Shown here in pieces: positions 32,165 through 40,730 of a stretch of 64,000 nt of DNA. Each line of letters opens with the position of its first letter. Position 1 is the first letter of the stretch. Made by a program: the position numbers and the translations under genes. This stretch comes from Aurantiacibacter aquimixticola (GTDB lineage Bacteria > Pseudomonadota > Alphaproteobacteria > Sphingomonadales > Sphingomonadaceae), in NCBI RefSeq assembly GCF_003605475.1, contig NZ_RAHX01000001.1, positions 2,447,057 to 2,511,056 of the forward strand, given 5' to 3'. The notes beneath the pieces are model-generated. The model saw nothing but the letters and a program-made list of their open reading frames with translations, had not been told where the DNA came from and searched no databases.

Positions 32165-32920
32165 CTAGCCCTCGACGTCGATATGCATCGAATAGGCGAA
32201 GCGGTCGCCCGGATGGAAGCTCACCGAAATCTCGAATATGGTGCCCGTGGGATCGTAATAGCACCGCAGAATGCGCAGGACCGGATCGCCTTCGTCCAGG
32301 TTGAGATCACGAGCGATATCGGCATCGGCGGCAATCGCCTGGATATCCTGCGTAACCTTGCCGACGCGTACGCCGGAGCTCCGTTCGATCTGACTGAACA
32401 GCGTCCCTGCCGAAAGATCGAGCGTTTCCACGGCATCGTCGAGCCGCTCGTGAAAATAAGCTTCGGTCACCGCGATCGCGCGTCGCCTGTCCGGATGGCG
32501 ACGCACGCCGCGAAAGCACGTCCAGTCGCCCGCCAGGTCCTCGCCCGTTTGCTCGGCGACTTCGGTCGGCAGTGGGCCACGGCCCTTGCTTTCGTAAGCG
32601 ACCTTGGAGTCGCGCGCATATTGCAGGATTTCGCCGACATTGCTGAGCGGCTGGTGCAGCGCGCCGCCGCGCGCGGCCGCTGGTTGCACAACCGTTCCGC
32701 TGCCGCGCTTGCGGGCGATGAGCCCCTCCGCCTGCAATCGCTTCAGCGCCTCCCGAATGGTAAAACGGCTGACATCGTATTGCTGGCACAGCGTCGTTTC
32801 CGTGGGGAATGTCGTACCGTTGGAAAACCGCCCGGCCATGATCGCTTCACGCAACTCCCCCGCCACCTGCAGGTAGCGAGGAATGCGGGCTTTCGGGGAT
32901 TTGGCAGCGGTGTCAGCCAA
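32165..32920 (-). CDS. GntR/HutC-type regulator with UTRA domain
   Basis: A 251-residue transcription factor. Residues about 12-78 form the GntR winged helix (YLQVAGELREAIMAGRF, FPTETTLCQQYDVSRFTIREALKRLQ, ARKRGSGTVV); residues about 95-245 form the UTRA ligand-binding domain (ETLDLSAGTLFSQIERSSGV, YYDPTGTIFEISVSFHPGDRF). The start is TTG 32920 with GGAGA 7 bases before it. Divergent by 32 bases from the PrpD operon. It is the only GntR protein in the window, and GntR DNA-binding domains recognise palindromes such as the AraR operator, so it is the leading candidate to bind the seven boxes and respond to a pathway metabolite. Confidence 0.88.
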   Translation of the reverse strand: MADTAAKSPKARIPRYLQVAGELREAIMAGRFSNGTTFPTETTLCQQYDVSRFTIREALKRLQAEGLIARKRGSGTVVQPAAARGGALHQPLSNVGEILQYARDSKVAYESKGRGPLPTEVAEQTGEDLAGDWTCFRGVRRHPDRRRAIAVTEAYFHERLDDAVETLDLSAGTLFSQIERSSGVRVGKVTQDIQAIAADADIARDLNLDEGDPVLRILRCYYDPTGTIFEISVSFHPGDRFAYSMHIDVEG

Positions 32921-32952
32921 GCGAGTTTCTCCGGCAGGAAAGCTATCGCACT

Positions 32953-34173
32953 ATGAGCAAACCTCTCCTTTCGCAACTGGCCGAAAGACTGGCCCGTCCG
33001 GTTGGGGAAAGTGATCGGCAACGCGCACGGCTGCACCTGCTCGACTGGCTCGCCTGTGTGGCCGGCGGGCGCGACATGGAGGCAGGACATCTCGCAAGTG
33101 CGCTTTCGGGCAGCGGTTGGGGGCGCTCGACCTATGTCGGCAACGCCCTGGAAATGGACGACGTTCATCGCACCGCTCTTCTCCATCCAGGTCCGGTAAT
33201 CTGGCCCGTGGCGATGAGTATGGGCAGCGCGCCGCTGTCGGCGCGGCTGGACGCTGCCATCCGGGGATATGAAGCGATGATCGCCGTAGGGGCAGCGCTC
33301 GATGCCCATCACTACGCGCATTGGCATCCGACCACGACGGCGGGCATGATCGGTGCGGCGGCGGCATTCGGATCGCTGATCGGCTTCGCGCCGGTCGAAT
33401 ATGCGAACGCCATGGGCAATGCGGCCAGCGTTTCGGGCGGGCTGTGGCACATGCGGCACGATGACGTGCTGACCAAGCAATGGCACATATATCACGCTGT
33501 TCGTACGGGGCGCGACGCGGCGCTGCATGTGCACTACGGGGCGACCGGTCCTCAGGGTATCCTCGAAGGCGCTCAGGGTCTGTTCGAAGCGATGACAGCG
33601 CATCCGACCCGCCTCAGAGAAGCGGGCGATGGCTGGCTGATCCACGAGGTCAGCTTCAAGCCGTTTGCCGCCTGCCGCCACGCCCATCCCGCCATCGATG
33701 CGGCGATGCAGCTGCGCGAGCAGGGCGAACTGCGAGCGCCTTTCAAGATCGAAACCTACGCCGATGCGCTCACCTTCTGCGACCGGCCCGATCCACAGAC
33801 CGAGCTCGAAGCGAAATTCTCGGTCCAGCATTCGGTCGCGGTGGTCGCCGCGGGGCGTGACGCCGCGCCTGCCGACTTCACGATGCAGGCCATCGCCGAG
33901 TTGGCAGATCTGCGTTCACAGGTCAGCGTATCCGAAGACCCCGCGATTACCGCGCGCTATCCCAAGCACTTTGGAGCGCGTGTCAACGGGCTGGAGCTAG
34001 TCGATACGCTCGGCGATCCCGAGCGGCCGGTGAGCGACGATCTTATCGTCGCAAAGATGCAGACATTGGGCGCGTGGGGCGGCATCGCCGATGCGGACAG
34101 GGCTGCCGAAATGGCGCTGCGCGGTGACGATCCTGCCGCCATCGACGCAATGCTCGAGGACTGGCTCGCATGA
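32953..34173 (+). CDS. MmgE/PrpD family protein 1
   Basis: A 406-residue member of the family containing 2-methylcitrate dehydratase, cis-aconitate decarboxylase and iminodisuccinate epimerase. Seen: NALEMDDVHRTALLHPGPVIWPVAM, HHYAHWHPTTTAGMIGAAAAFG, SFKPFAACRHAHPAIDAA. It could dehydrate, hydrate, epimerise or decarboxylate a tricarboxylate or branched diacid. AGGAAAG lies about 9 bases before ATG 32953. First gene of an 11-gene run in which almost every junction overlaps by 1-8 bases. No box in its upstream region; the 32 bases to the divergent regulator contain only a weak resemblance. Confidence 0.85.
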   Translation: MSKPLLSQLAERLARPVGESDRQRARLHLLDWLACVAGGRDMEAGHLASALSGSGWGRSTYVGNALEMDDVHRTALLHPGPVIWPVAMSMGSAPLSARLDAAIRGYEAMIAVGAALDAHHYAHWHPTTTAGMIGAAAAFGSLIGFAPVEYANAMGNAASVSGGLWHMRHDDVLTKQWHIYHAVRTGRDAALHVHYGATGPQGILEGAQGLFEAMTAHPTRLREAGDGWLIHEVSFKPFAACRHAHPAIDAAMQLREQGELRAPFKIETYADALTFCDRPDPQTELEAKFSVQHSVAVVAAGRDAAPADFTMQAIAELADLRSQVSVSEDPAITARYPKHFGARVNGLELVDTLGDPERPVSDDLIVAKMQTLGAWGGIADADRAAEMALRGDDPAAIDAMLEDWLA

Positions 34174-35450
34174 GCGCGACAGCTGACCTCCTTGCCTTCG
34201 CCGACGCGGACCACGCGCTGCCCGTAGCCGTGCGCGCGGATGCGGTTCGGCTGTTGGGTGATACTTTAGCAGTCGGAGCGGCTGGCGTCGGCGCTCCGGG
34301 CGAGGAGGCTATCCTGTCGGTCGCGCGCGGCTTCGGAGCCGGCGAAGAGGCCCTGCTCATCGGCACGGCGGAACGCTTGCCCGCGCCCTCTGCTGCCTTC
34401 GTCAACGGCTATCGCATTCATTGCCTCGAATGGGACGCGGTGCACGAACCGGCTGTCGTTCACGCGATGAGCGCGGTCACCGCGGCGCTGGGGGCGGCGA
34501 TCGACCGGCGTGGCGGATGCGACCCAAACGATGCTTTGACCGCGCTTGCCATCGGTGTCGATATTGCCGCCGGGCTTGGTCTTGCCGCCGATAGTCCGCT
34601 GACATTCTTTCGTCCCGCAACAGCGGGCGTGATTGGAGCGGCGCTTGCAGTGGCCAGGATCGACGGGGCACCGCTGCATGACACGCTCGGCATTGCGCTG
34701 TGTTCTGCTGCGGGGACGATGCAACCACATTTGGAGGGATTGGCGACTTTGCCGTTCCAGGTGGCCAATGCCGCTCGAGCCGCCATCACCGCTAGCGATC
34801 TTGCCAAGACGGGCCTGCCCGGCCCGAAGGACGCGCTGGAAGGTCCATTCGGCTATTTCACGTTGTTCGATCATGGCGATCTCAGCCGTTACACCGCGAC
34901 GCTGGGCAAGCGATGGCTGATCTCCGAAGTCAGCGTAAAGCCTTTCCCGAGCGGGCGGGCAAGTCATGCGGCGCTCGGTGCGCTGCAAGAATTCGCCGGG
35001 ATGCAGGTGGAGCGGGCCGAACTCGCCTGTCCGCCCTTGATCCATCGATTGGTCGGTCGCCCCTACAGACCGGACATGACCCCCGCCTATGCCCGCCTCT
35101 GTCTGCAATGGCTCGGCGCGCTGATGCTTACGGACGGCCACATCGACCCGCGCCGCTTCACGGACGAAACCATGGCTGATCCGCAGCTAGGCGACCTCGC
35201 ACAGAAACTTTCGCTCGTGGCCGATAGCAATGACGACCCGAACGCGCTCTTTCCGCAGCAATTGCGCGTCACGCTCTCGGACGGCACCAAGCGCACCGTT
35301 GAAATCGCGCATACGCTCGGCAGTCCGGGCAATCCGCTGACGGAAGCGCAGTGCCGGGCGAAGCACGATCTTGCCCGCGAACTCGCGCCCGCCGCAGCCG
35401 ATCCGCGCATTTTCGATGATCCGCTTGCCTATTTCACGGATACCGCATGA
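34170..35450 (+). CDS. MmgE/PrpD family protein 2
   Basis: A 426-residue second member of the MmgE/PrpD family, overlapping the first by ATGA. Seen: FVNGYRIHCLEWDAVHEPAVVHAMSAV in place of the usual H.LD.DD motif, FFRPATAGVIGAAL, and VSVKPFPSGRASHAAL. The sequence is well diverged from its neighbour, so the pair is old; it may form a heteromer or process two successive intermediates. Overlaps the ligase gene by ATGA. Confidence 0.85.
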   Translation: MSATADLLAFADADHALPVAVRADAVRLLGDTLAVGAAGVGAPGEEAILSVARGFGAGEEALLIGTAERLPAPSAAFVNGYRIHCLEWDAVHEPAVVHAMSAVTAALGAAIDRRGGCDPNDALTALAIGVDIAAGLGLAADSPLTFFRPATAGVIGAALAVARIDGAPLHDTLGIALCSAAGTMQPHLEGLATLPFQVANAARAAITASDLAKTGLPGPKDALEGPFGYFTLFDHGDLSRYTATLGKRWLISEVSVKPFPSGRASHAALGALQEFAGMQVERAELACPPLIHRLVGRPYRPDMTPAYARLCLQWLGALMLTDGHIDPRRFTDETMADPQLGDLAQKLSLVADSNDDPNALFPQQLRVTLSDGTKRTVEIAHTLGSPGNPLTEAQCRAKHDLARELAPAAADPRIFDDPLAYFTDTA

Positions 35451-36814
35451 CCTACCCGACTTATTTCGAAGCGCTCGATCACCGGCAGATGCTCGAGGAC
35501 TATCCTGTCGGCGAAGCCTTTGCAGTGCGCTATCGCGATATGGGCCGGGACGAGCTGTTTACGCTTCAGGATGCGCAGTTCCGTAAGCTTATGCGGCGCG
35601 GGTGGGAGATCCCGTTCTATCAACGCCTTTGGGGAGCGCAGGGCATCGAGGCGGGCGACATTCGCGGGTTAGAGGACATTGGTAAGCTGCCCGTATACGA
35701 CAAGAGCGACCTGATGGCGTCGATCGCGGAACATCCGCCCTATGGCGATTTCCACGGCATGGGCGACCCGTCCACGCGCCCTCCCACTGTCTTCCACACC
35801 ACCAGCGGCACGACCGGCAAGCCACAGGTCCTGATGTTCGGTCCGAAGGGGCGTGAAGTCGGCAATCTTCTGGTTGGCCGCATGTATCGCTGGATGGGCC
35901 TCTCGCCCGATGATGTCGTCCATTCGGTGTACGGCCATGGCATGATCAATGGGGGGCATTACATCCGGGAGGCGGTGACGAAGTTCACCAATTCGGTCTT
36001 CCTGAGCGCAGGGACCGGGATCGAAACGCGCAGCGTGAATCAAGTGCAACTGATGGCCGATTTCGGCGTCACCTGCATCGTCGGCTTCGTCGACTACGTT
36101 CGCAAGCTGGCCGACACCGCAGAGGAGCTCGGCCTGTTCGACAAGATCGATATCAAGATGATCATCGGCCATCTGGGAACGGAGGATCGCAGCGCGACCG
36201 AACAGGCGTGGCACGGCGCGAAAGCCTTTGATTGGTATGGCGTAGGCGATACAGGATGCATCGCGGGCGAGGGGCCGGAGCGCGATGGCCTCTATGTCTG
36301 GGAAGACGCGCAATATCTCGAACTGCTCGACGTCGATACCGGCTCAGTGGTGGAGCGGGGTGGCACCGGAGACATGGTCGTCACCTGCCTTTACAAGGAC
36401 GATATCGCACCCTGCATCCGCTTCAACACCCATGATATCACGCATGAGCTGGACGGATCCGGAGAGATCGCCTTCAAGCGCATCGCCGGGTTCAAGGGCC
36501 GCAGCGACAACATGGTGAAGCTGCGCGGCATCAACGTCTTTCCACATGCGATCGGCGCCATCATCGAGAACCGTCCGGACCTGACGGGCGAGTATGTCTG
36601 CCACCTTACGCGCGACGCGGCGCAGAAGGATCACATGACGGTGACCTTGGAAAGTCGTGGTGACAGCGACCGGGATGAGCTTTCGGAAACTCTCCGGCGC
36701 GGACTCGGTGTGGAAGTCGACATACGCCTTACCGAACCTGGCGGAACGGCGGCCGCAACCGAGATAGACAAGCGCCAGAAGCCGCTTCGCCTGATAGACG
36801 AGCGCAATGTCTGA
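35447..36814 (+). CDS. phenylacetate-CoA ligase-like AMP-forming enzyme
   Basis: A 455-residue adenylate-forming CoA ligase of the PaaK type: FHTTSGTTGKPQVLMFG is the ATP loop, GHLGTEDRSATEQAW and YGVGDTGCIAGEG follow the acyl-pocket region, and GRSDNMVKLRGINVFPHAIGAII is the C-terminal hinge block typical of PaaK. It activates an aromatic or other carboxylic acid to its CoA thioester with ATP. Overlaps its upstream neighbour by 4 and the amidase by 8 bases. With four CoA-transferases in the window, a separate ATP-driven entry suggests the pathway starts from or passes through more than one acid. Confidence 0.87.
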   Translation: MTYPTYFEALDHRQMLEDYPVGEAFAVRYRDMGRDELFTLQDAQFRKLMRRGWEIPFYQRLWGAQGIEAGDIRGLEDIGKLPVYDKSDLMASIAEHPPYGDFHGMGDPSTRPPTVFHTTSGTTGKPQVLMFGPKGREVGNLLVGRMYRWMGLSPDDVVHSVYGHGMINGGHYIREAVTKFTNSVFLSAGTGIETRSVNQVQLMADFGVTCIVGFVDYVRKLADTAEELGLFDKIDIKMIIGHLGTEDRSATEQAWHGAKAFDWYGVGDTGCIAGEGPERDGLYVWEDAQYLELLDVDTGSVVERGGTGDMVVTCLYKDDIAPCIRFNTHDITHELDGSGEIAFKRIAGFKGRSDNMVKLRGINVFPHAIGAIIENRPDLTGEYVCHLTRDAAQKDHMTVTLESRGDSDRDELSETLRRGLGVEVDIRLTEPGGTAAATEIDKRQKPLRLIDERNV

Positions 36815-37988
36815 TCCTATCGATCTTTCTGCTATTCGCCAGCGAGACGAGGCACTGAACGCCTTCGTCGGCTGGGACGACCGCGCCGAAGGAGGCGAAG
36901 GCCCGCTTGCGGGCATGACCGTCGGCGTGAAGGGAAACATCGCGGTCAAAGGCCTTCCTTGGACCACCGGCCTCGCGGCGTATCGCGAGCGGGTTGCTGG
37001 GGAGGATGCAGCGACCGTAGCCGCCCTTCGCCGGGCGGGCGCGGCGGTGATCGGTGCCCTCAACATGGAAGAAGGCGCGCTCGGCGCGAAAACGGACAAT
37101 CCATTTTACGGCCCGGTGCAAAACCCGCATCGCTTGGGATATTCGCCGGGCGGCTCCAGCGGCGGCAGCGGAGCGGCAGTGGCAGCCGGGCTGGTCGATG
37201 CGGCTCTTGGTACGGACACCATGGGTTCGATCCGCATTCCGGCAAGCCATTGCGGCATATACGGCTTCAAACCCGCGACCGATCGGGTCAGCCAGCATGG
37301 ATTGGAGCCCGCCGATCTGTCGCTCGACGCGATCGGCCCCCTGGCCCGCGATCTCGACACTCTGGAGCGCGTGGCGCGCGCCATGTCGGACTTTGGCGAG
37401 GATGAGACAGATCAGGCAGGCGCGGTGCTCGCGGATCACGGTGTGGAGGTCGATCCGCAGGTTGCCGGCGTCTTCGACGACGTTCTGGCTGCCCTGTCTA
37501 AGCCGCCAGCGCCCGTGACGCTCGATCACCGCAATTCGCGTATCCGCTTTGCAGGTTTCATCCACGTGTCGCGCGCCATGGCTGAGCATCTTGTGGCCGT
37601 AGGCAGCTTGTCCGCCCATCTGCAAAAGCTGCTTGCCTATGGGCCTCAGCGCGCGCCTGACAAATTGGCGGAGGACAGCGTTGTTCTCGATGCGGCGAAA
37701 CGGCGAGTGCGCGAGATCGTGGCCGAGCACGGCTATCTGATCATGCCGACCGTTCCCAACACGCCTTTCCCTCATAGCCAAGCAGAGCCTGCTGCACAGG
37801 CCGACTTCACCTGCCTTGCCAATATTGCGGCATTGCCAGCTCTGTCGCTTCCCGCCGGATGGACCCAGGACGGTTTGCCGATCGGCGTGCAAATCGTCGG
37901 GCGCGCGGGCTGTGAGGCAGGGCTGTTCGCTTTCGCACGCCACCTCGACGAGACTATGCGGGCCTACCGCCCGCCAGCAGCAGATTAG
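36807..37988 (+). CDS. amidase signature family hydrolase
   Basis: A 393-residue amidase with the Ser-cisSer-Lys triad: Lys42 (TVGVKGNIAV), Ser117 in SPGGSSGGSGAAVAAG, and nucleophile Ser141 in GTDTMGSIRIPASHCGIYGFKP. The spacing of 24 residues between the serines is canonical. Somewhat shorter than many amidases (about 450-500), mainly in the middle region. Cytosolic, no signal peptide. Provides another amide-bond hydrolysis to this pathway, alongside the isochorismatase-like and nitrilase-like proteins. Starts 8 bases inside the ligase gene. Confidence 0.88.
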   Translation: MSDPIDLSAIRQRDEALNAFVGWDDRAEGGEGPLAGMTVGVKGNIAVKGLPWTTGLAAYRERVAGEDAATVAALRRAGAAVIGALNMEEGALGAKTDNPFYGPVQNPHRLGYSPGGSSGGSGAAVAAGLVDAALGTDTMGSIRIPASHCGIYGFKPATDRVSQHGLEPADLSLDAIGPLARDLDTLERVARAMSDFGEDETDQAGAVLADHGVEVDPQVAGVFDDVLAALSKPPAPVTLDHRNSRIRFAGFIHVSRAMAEHLVAVGSLSAHLQKLLAYGPQRAPDKLAEDSVVLDAAKRRVREIVAEHGYLIMPTVPNTPFPHSQAEPAAQADFTCLANIAALPALSLPAGWTQDGLPIGVQIVGRAGCEAGLFAFARHLDETMRAYRPPAAD

Positions 37989-37997
37989 GAGAGAGAG

Positions 37998-38306
37998 ATG
38001 CGCATCATTTGCCTGTTCAACCTGAAGGACGGTGTCGATATCGCCGAATATGAGGAGTGGGCGAAGACTCGCGATATTCCGAAGGTGAATGGCTTGGGTT
38101 CGGTCGAAAGCTTTACCGTGCACCGCGCCGCCAGCGTTTTCGGAGATGATAAGGCAACGCCGCATTTCGGCTATATCGAGATCATCGATATCATCGGGAT
38201 GGACGAATTCGTGGCCGACATTTCGAGCGACAACTTCCAGCAGGCTGCGGCGCCCTTTCAGGGGTTCGCCGACAATCCGCAATTCATCATTACCGAGGAG
38301 CTGTGA
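37998..38306 (+). CDS. small ferredoxin-like-fold protein (HapK/EthD-like)
   Basis: A 102-residue protein with the beta-alpha-beta pattern of dimeric alpha/beta barrels: MRIICLFNLKDGVDIAEYEEWA at the N-terminus and FGYIEIIDIIGMDEFVADI in the second half. It resembles the REDY-like HapK family, first named from a prodigiosin cluster, though EthD/Dabb-type relatives cannot be ruled out. GGAGAGAG precedes the ATG; the stop overlaps the SDR start (GTGA). Proteins of this fold in catabolic operons act as small oxygenases, isomerases or binding proteins. Confidence 0.65.
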   Translation: MRIICLFNLKDGVDIAEYEEWAKTRDIPKVNGLGSVESFTVHRAASVFGDDKATPHFGYIEIIDIIGMDEFVADISSDNFQQAAAPFQGFADNPQFIITEEL

Positions 38307-39109
38307 GCGTGGGCCGCTTCACGGGCAGGACGGTGGTCGTCACCGGATCGGGCAAGAAGAAGGGGCTGGGCCAGGGCATTTTGCAAGCCTTCGCCGATGA
38401 AGGCGCGAATTGCGTTGTCTCGGACATGGCGCTCGATGACGAAGCCGATGCGGTGGCCGAAGAATTGCGCGGTCGCGGCGCGAAGGTGGCAACGATCGCT
38501 TGCGACGTGTCCGATGCCGCTCGCTGTCAGGCTCTCGTGGCGAAGGCTATCGAACATTTCGGCAGAATCGACGTGTTCGTTAACAACGCCGGAATCGGCT
38601 TCAAAATGAAGCCGCTACTTGATGTCGACACTGCGGACGAGTGGGACCAAGTGCTTGCAGTCAACCTGTCCGGCGCGTTCTACTGCACGCAGGCGGCCGC
38701 GCGCGCCATGGTCGATGCGGGCAAAGGCGGGCGCATTATCAACATCGCCAGCCAGGCCGCGAAAACCGGCTTTCCGCATCTGCCCGCCTATGTCTCCAGC
38801 AAGCATGGTATGGTAGGCCTCACTCGCGCATCCGCCGTCGAGCTGGGCGCGCATGGGATCACCGTGAACGCAGTGTGCCCTAACCATGTTACGACCGGCC
38901 TGGGTGCACGGCAGAACGAGTATTTCAGTAAACTACTCGGTTTCGATAAGGTAGAAGACTACCTTGCCAACATGGCTGCAAAGAACCCGATGGGGCGGCC
39001 CGGCCTGCCATCCGATACCGCCGCCGCCTGCCTCTGGCTCGCCAGCGATGAAGCGATCTATGTTACGGGCGAGGCGCTAAATGTCACTGGCGGCGAGGAG
39101 ATGCATTGA
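38303..39109 (+). CDS. short-chain dehydrogenase/reductase
   Basis: A 268-residue SDR: the cofactor motif TGSGKKKGLGQG near the N-terminus, Asn-Asn-Ala-Gly (FVNNAGIGF), catalytic Ser (IINIASQAAKTG) and YVSSKHG with Tyr-x-x-x-Lys. Ends VTGEALNVTGGEEMH, typical for the family. Start is GTG 38303, overlapping the previous stop, or GTG 38309, which has GAGGAG at a better distance of 8 bases. Oxidoreduction of a hydroxy or keto group in the pathway; likely NAD(H) because an acidic residue follows strand 2 (VVSDMALDD). Confidence 0.88.
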   Translation: MSVGRFTGRTVVVTGSGKKKGLGQGILQAFADEGANCVVSDMALDDEADAVAEELRGRGAKVATIACDVSDAARCQALVAKAIEHFGRIDVFVNNAGIGFKMKPLLDVDTADEWDQVLAVNLSGAFYCTQAAARAMVDAGKGGRIINIASQAAKTGFPHLPAYVSSKHGMVGLTRASAVELGAHGITVNAVCPNHVTTGLGARQNEYFSKLLGFDKVEDYLANMAAKNPMGRPGLPSDTAAACLWLASDEAIYVTGEALNVTGGEEMH

Positions 39110-39975
39110 TGCAGGAAGAGCGGATCGACTGGTCGGGCGGCGAAAAGCTGGCGTTGAGCGTAGTCGTCAATGTCGAGGAAGGCAGCGAGATGACGATCGC
39201 CCGCGGCGATCGGGGCATGGAGCCGGTCGACGAGCTGGGCGTGTTCGTGAAATCGCCGATCCGCAACTACTCCAATGAGAGCAATTACCTTTACGGCATC
39301 AAGGCGGGCGCGCCGCGAATCGTGAAGCTCCTGAAACAGTACGATATCACCGCCAGCTGGACGGTCGCCGCGATGGCGCTAAAAAACCATCCCGAAATTG
39401 CCGAAGCCATCGTGCATCTGGGACATGAACCCGTCAGCCATGGCTGGCGCTGGGTCCACCAGTTCAAGATGGACGAAGATGCCGAGCGCAAGTTCATCCG
39501 CAGGACGACCGAGAGCATAGAGCAAACATGCGGCGTGCGACCTTATGGCTGGCTCAGCCGCTACCTCCTCACGGACAATACGCGCCGGCTGCTGATTGAG
39601 GATGGCTACGCCTATCATATGGACGATTATTCGGGCGACGTGCCCTTCTGGGATCGGGACACCGATCCCGACAACCCGATGGTGATCGTTCCCTATCAGC
39701 TAGACAGCAACGACATGAAGATGTGGACCGATCCGGCGCTCACTCCGCATCAATGGCTCGATTACGCAAAAGCGAATTTCGACCAGCTTTATCACGAGGG
39801 CGAGGCGGGCAATCCGAAGATGATGAGTCTGGGTTTGCACTTGCGCATCATCGGGCGACCGGGCCGCATCTGGGCACTGGAAGAATTCTTTCGCCATGTG
39901 CGCGTGCATGAGGGTGTCTGGGTGACCACGCGCAAGGCTATTGCCGATCATTTTCGCGAGACGAATCCGGTATGA
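39109..39975 (+). CDS. PuuE-like polysaccharide-deacetylase-fold hydrolase 3
   Basis: A 288-residue protein closest of the three paralogues to PuuE allantoinase: VVVNVEEGSEMTI, PVSHGWRWVHQF, CGVRPYGWLSRY and LGLHLRIIGRPGRI are the family blocks in the family order. Cytosolic. ATG 39109 has GGCGAGGAG ending 8 bases before and overlaps the SDR stop by one base; a TTG one codon earlier is possible. Predicted to hydrolyse a cyclic amide, imide or ureide. A third copy in a separate transcription unit from copies 1 and 2 suggests a different ring substrate. Confidence 0.86.
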   Translation: MQEERIDWSGGEKLALSVVVNVEEGSEMTIARGDRGMEPVDELGVFVKSPIRNYSNESNYLYGIKAGAPRIVKLLKQYDITASWTVAAMALKNHPEIAEAIVHLGHEPVSHGWRWVHQFKMDEDAERKFIRRTTESIEQTCGVRPYGWLSRYLLTDNTRRLLIEDGYAYHMDDYSGDVPFWDRDTDPDNPMVIVPYQLDSNDMKMWTDPALTPHQWLDYAKANFDQLYHEGEAGNPKMMSLGLHLRIIGRPGRIWALEEFFRHVRVHEGVWVTTRKAIADHFRETNPV

Positions 39976-40730
39976 GCCTGCGCCTCGAAAAATACGGCTC
40001 CGTGGCGCACCTGCTGATCGACCGACCGGAAAAGCGCAACGCCTTCACCACTGCGATGTGGCAGGCGACGCCCGATCTTCTCGCCGATGCGGCAGACGAT
40101 CCGGACGTGCGCGTACTCGTGATCCGCTCGGCGGAGGCTGGCGGCGTGTTCTGCGCTGGAGCGGACATCAAGGAGATGCTCGCGAACAAGGACGATGCCG
40201 AATGGCGCGCGGCGAACCAGACGGCGATCAACCGCGTGCAGCATGAGCTTGCGCGTCTGAGCGTGCCGACGATTGCCTTTGTCGAAGGCGACTGTGTCGG
40301 CGGCGGTTGCGGCATCGCTCTCGCCTGCGATCTGCGGGTGGCCAAAGCGAAAGCGCGCTTCGGCATCACCCCGGGCAAGCTCGGACTGGTCTATCCGCTG
40401 CATGATGTGAAATTGCTCGTCGATCTCGTCGGACCGGGCCAGGCCAAACGGATGCTGTTCACCGGCGAACTGCTCGGCGCACAGGAGGCGGCGCGGATCG
40501 GATTGGTCGAGCTGCTGGCCGATAGTCCCGACGCATTGATCGAGCAATTGCTGGCCGCCAGCCCGCATTCCATCCGCGAGATCAAGCGCGTCGTGCGCCG
40601 TGTGCTCGATGGACAGTCGGATGACGATGTCGAAACCCGAGCGATCTTCGCCGAGGCATTCATTCGACCCGATTTTCACGAGGGCACCGCTGCTTTCGTT
40701 GAAAAGCGCAAACCGGATTTCGGCGGTTGA
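39972..40730 (+). CDS. crotonase-fold protein lacking both hydratase glutamates
   Basis: A 252-residue member of the enoyl-CoA hydratase/isomerase fold: RPEKRNAFTTAMW, VFCAGADIKEML (CoA-binding, oxyanion hole), GDCVGGGCGIALACDLRVA and FGITPGKLGLVYP. The two catalytic Glu positions of classical hydratases read Gly114 (GGGCGIA for GGGCELA) and Gly135 (TPGKLG for QPE.LG), so simple hydration by the usual mechanism is unlikely; decarboxylases, hydrolases and dehalogenases of this fold tolerate such changes. ATGA overlap with the PuuE-like gene and TTGA overlap with the VOC gene. Confidence 0.82.
   Translation: MSLRLEKYGSVAHLLIDRPEKRNAFTTAMWQATPDLLADAADDPDVRVLVIRSAEAGGVFCAGADIKEMLANKDDAEWRAANQTAINRVQHELARLSVPTIAFVEGDCVGGGCGIALACDLRVAKAKARFGITPGKLGLVYPLHDVKLLVDLVGPGQAKRMLFTGELLGAQEAARIGLVELLADSPDALIEQLLAASPHSIREIKRVVRRVLDGQSDDDVETRAIFAEAFIRPDFHEGTAAFVEKRKPDFGG

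Noticed and set aside
32925..32940. A possible eighth box, GTTTCTCCGGCAGGAA, between the GntR gene and the PrpD operon
   Set aside because: Only about 9 of 16 positions match and it coincides with the ribosome site of the regulator gene, so the TCCGG core may be chance. Kept only as a weak autoregulation candidate.
36729..38282. Long open frame on the minus strand opposite the amidase and HapK-like genes
   Set aside because: It is antisense to well-supported genes, has no recognisable domain and is typical of GC-rich shadow frames. The same applies to long antisense frames at 3289-4383, 11476-13137 and 28599-29933.
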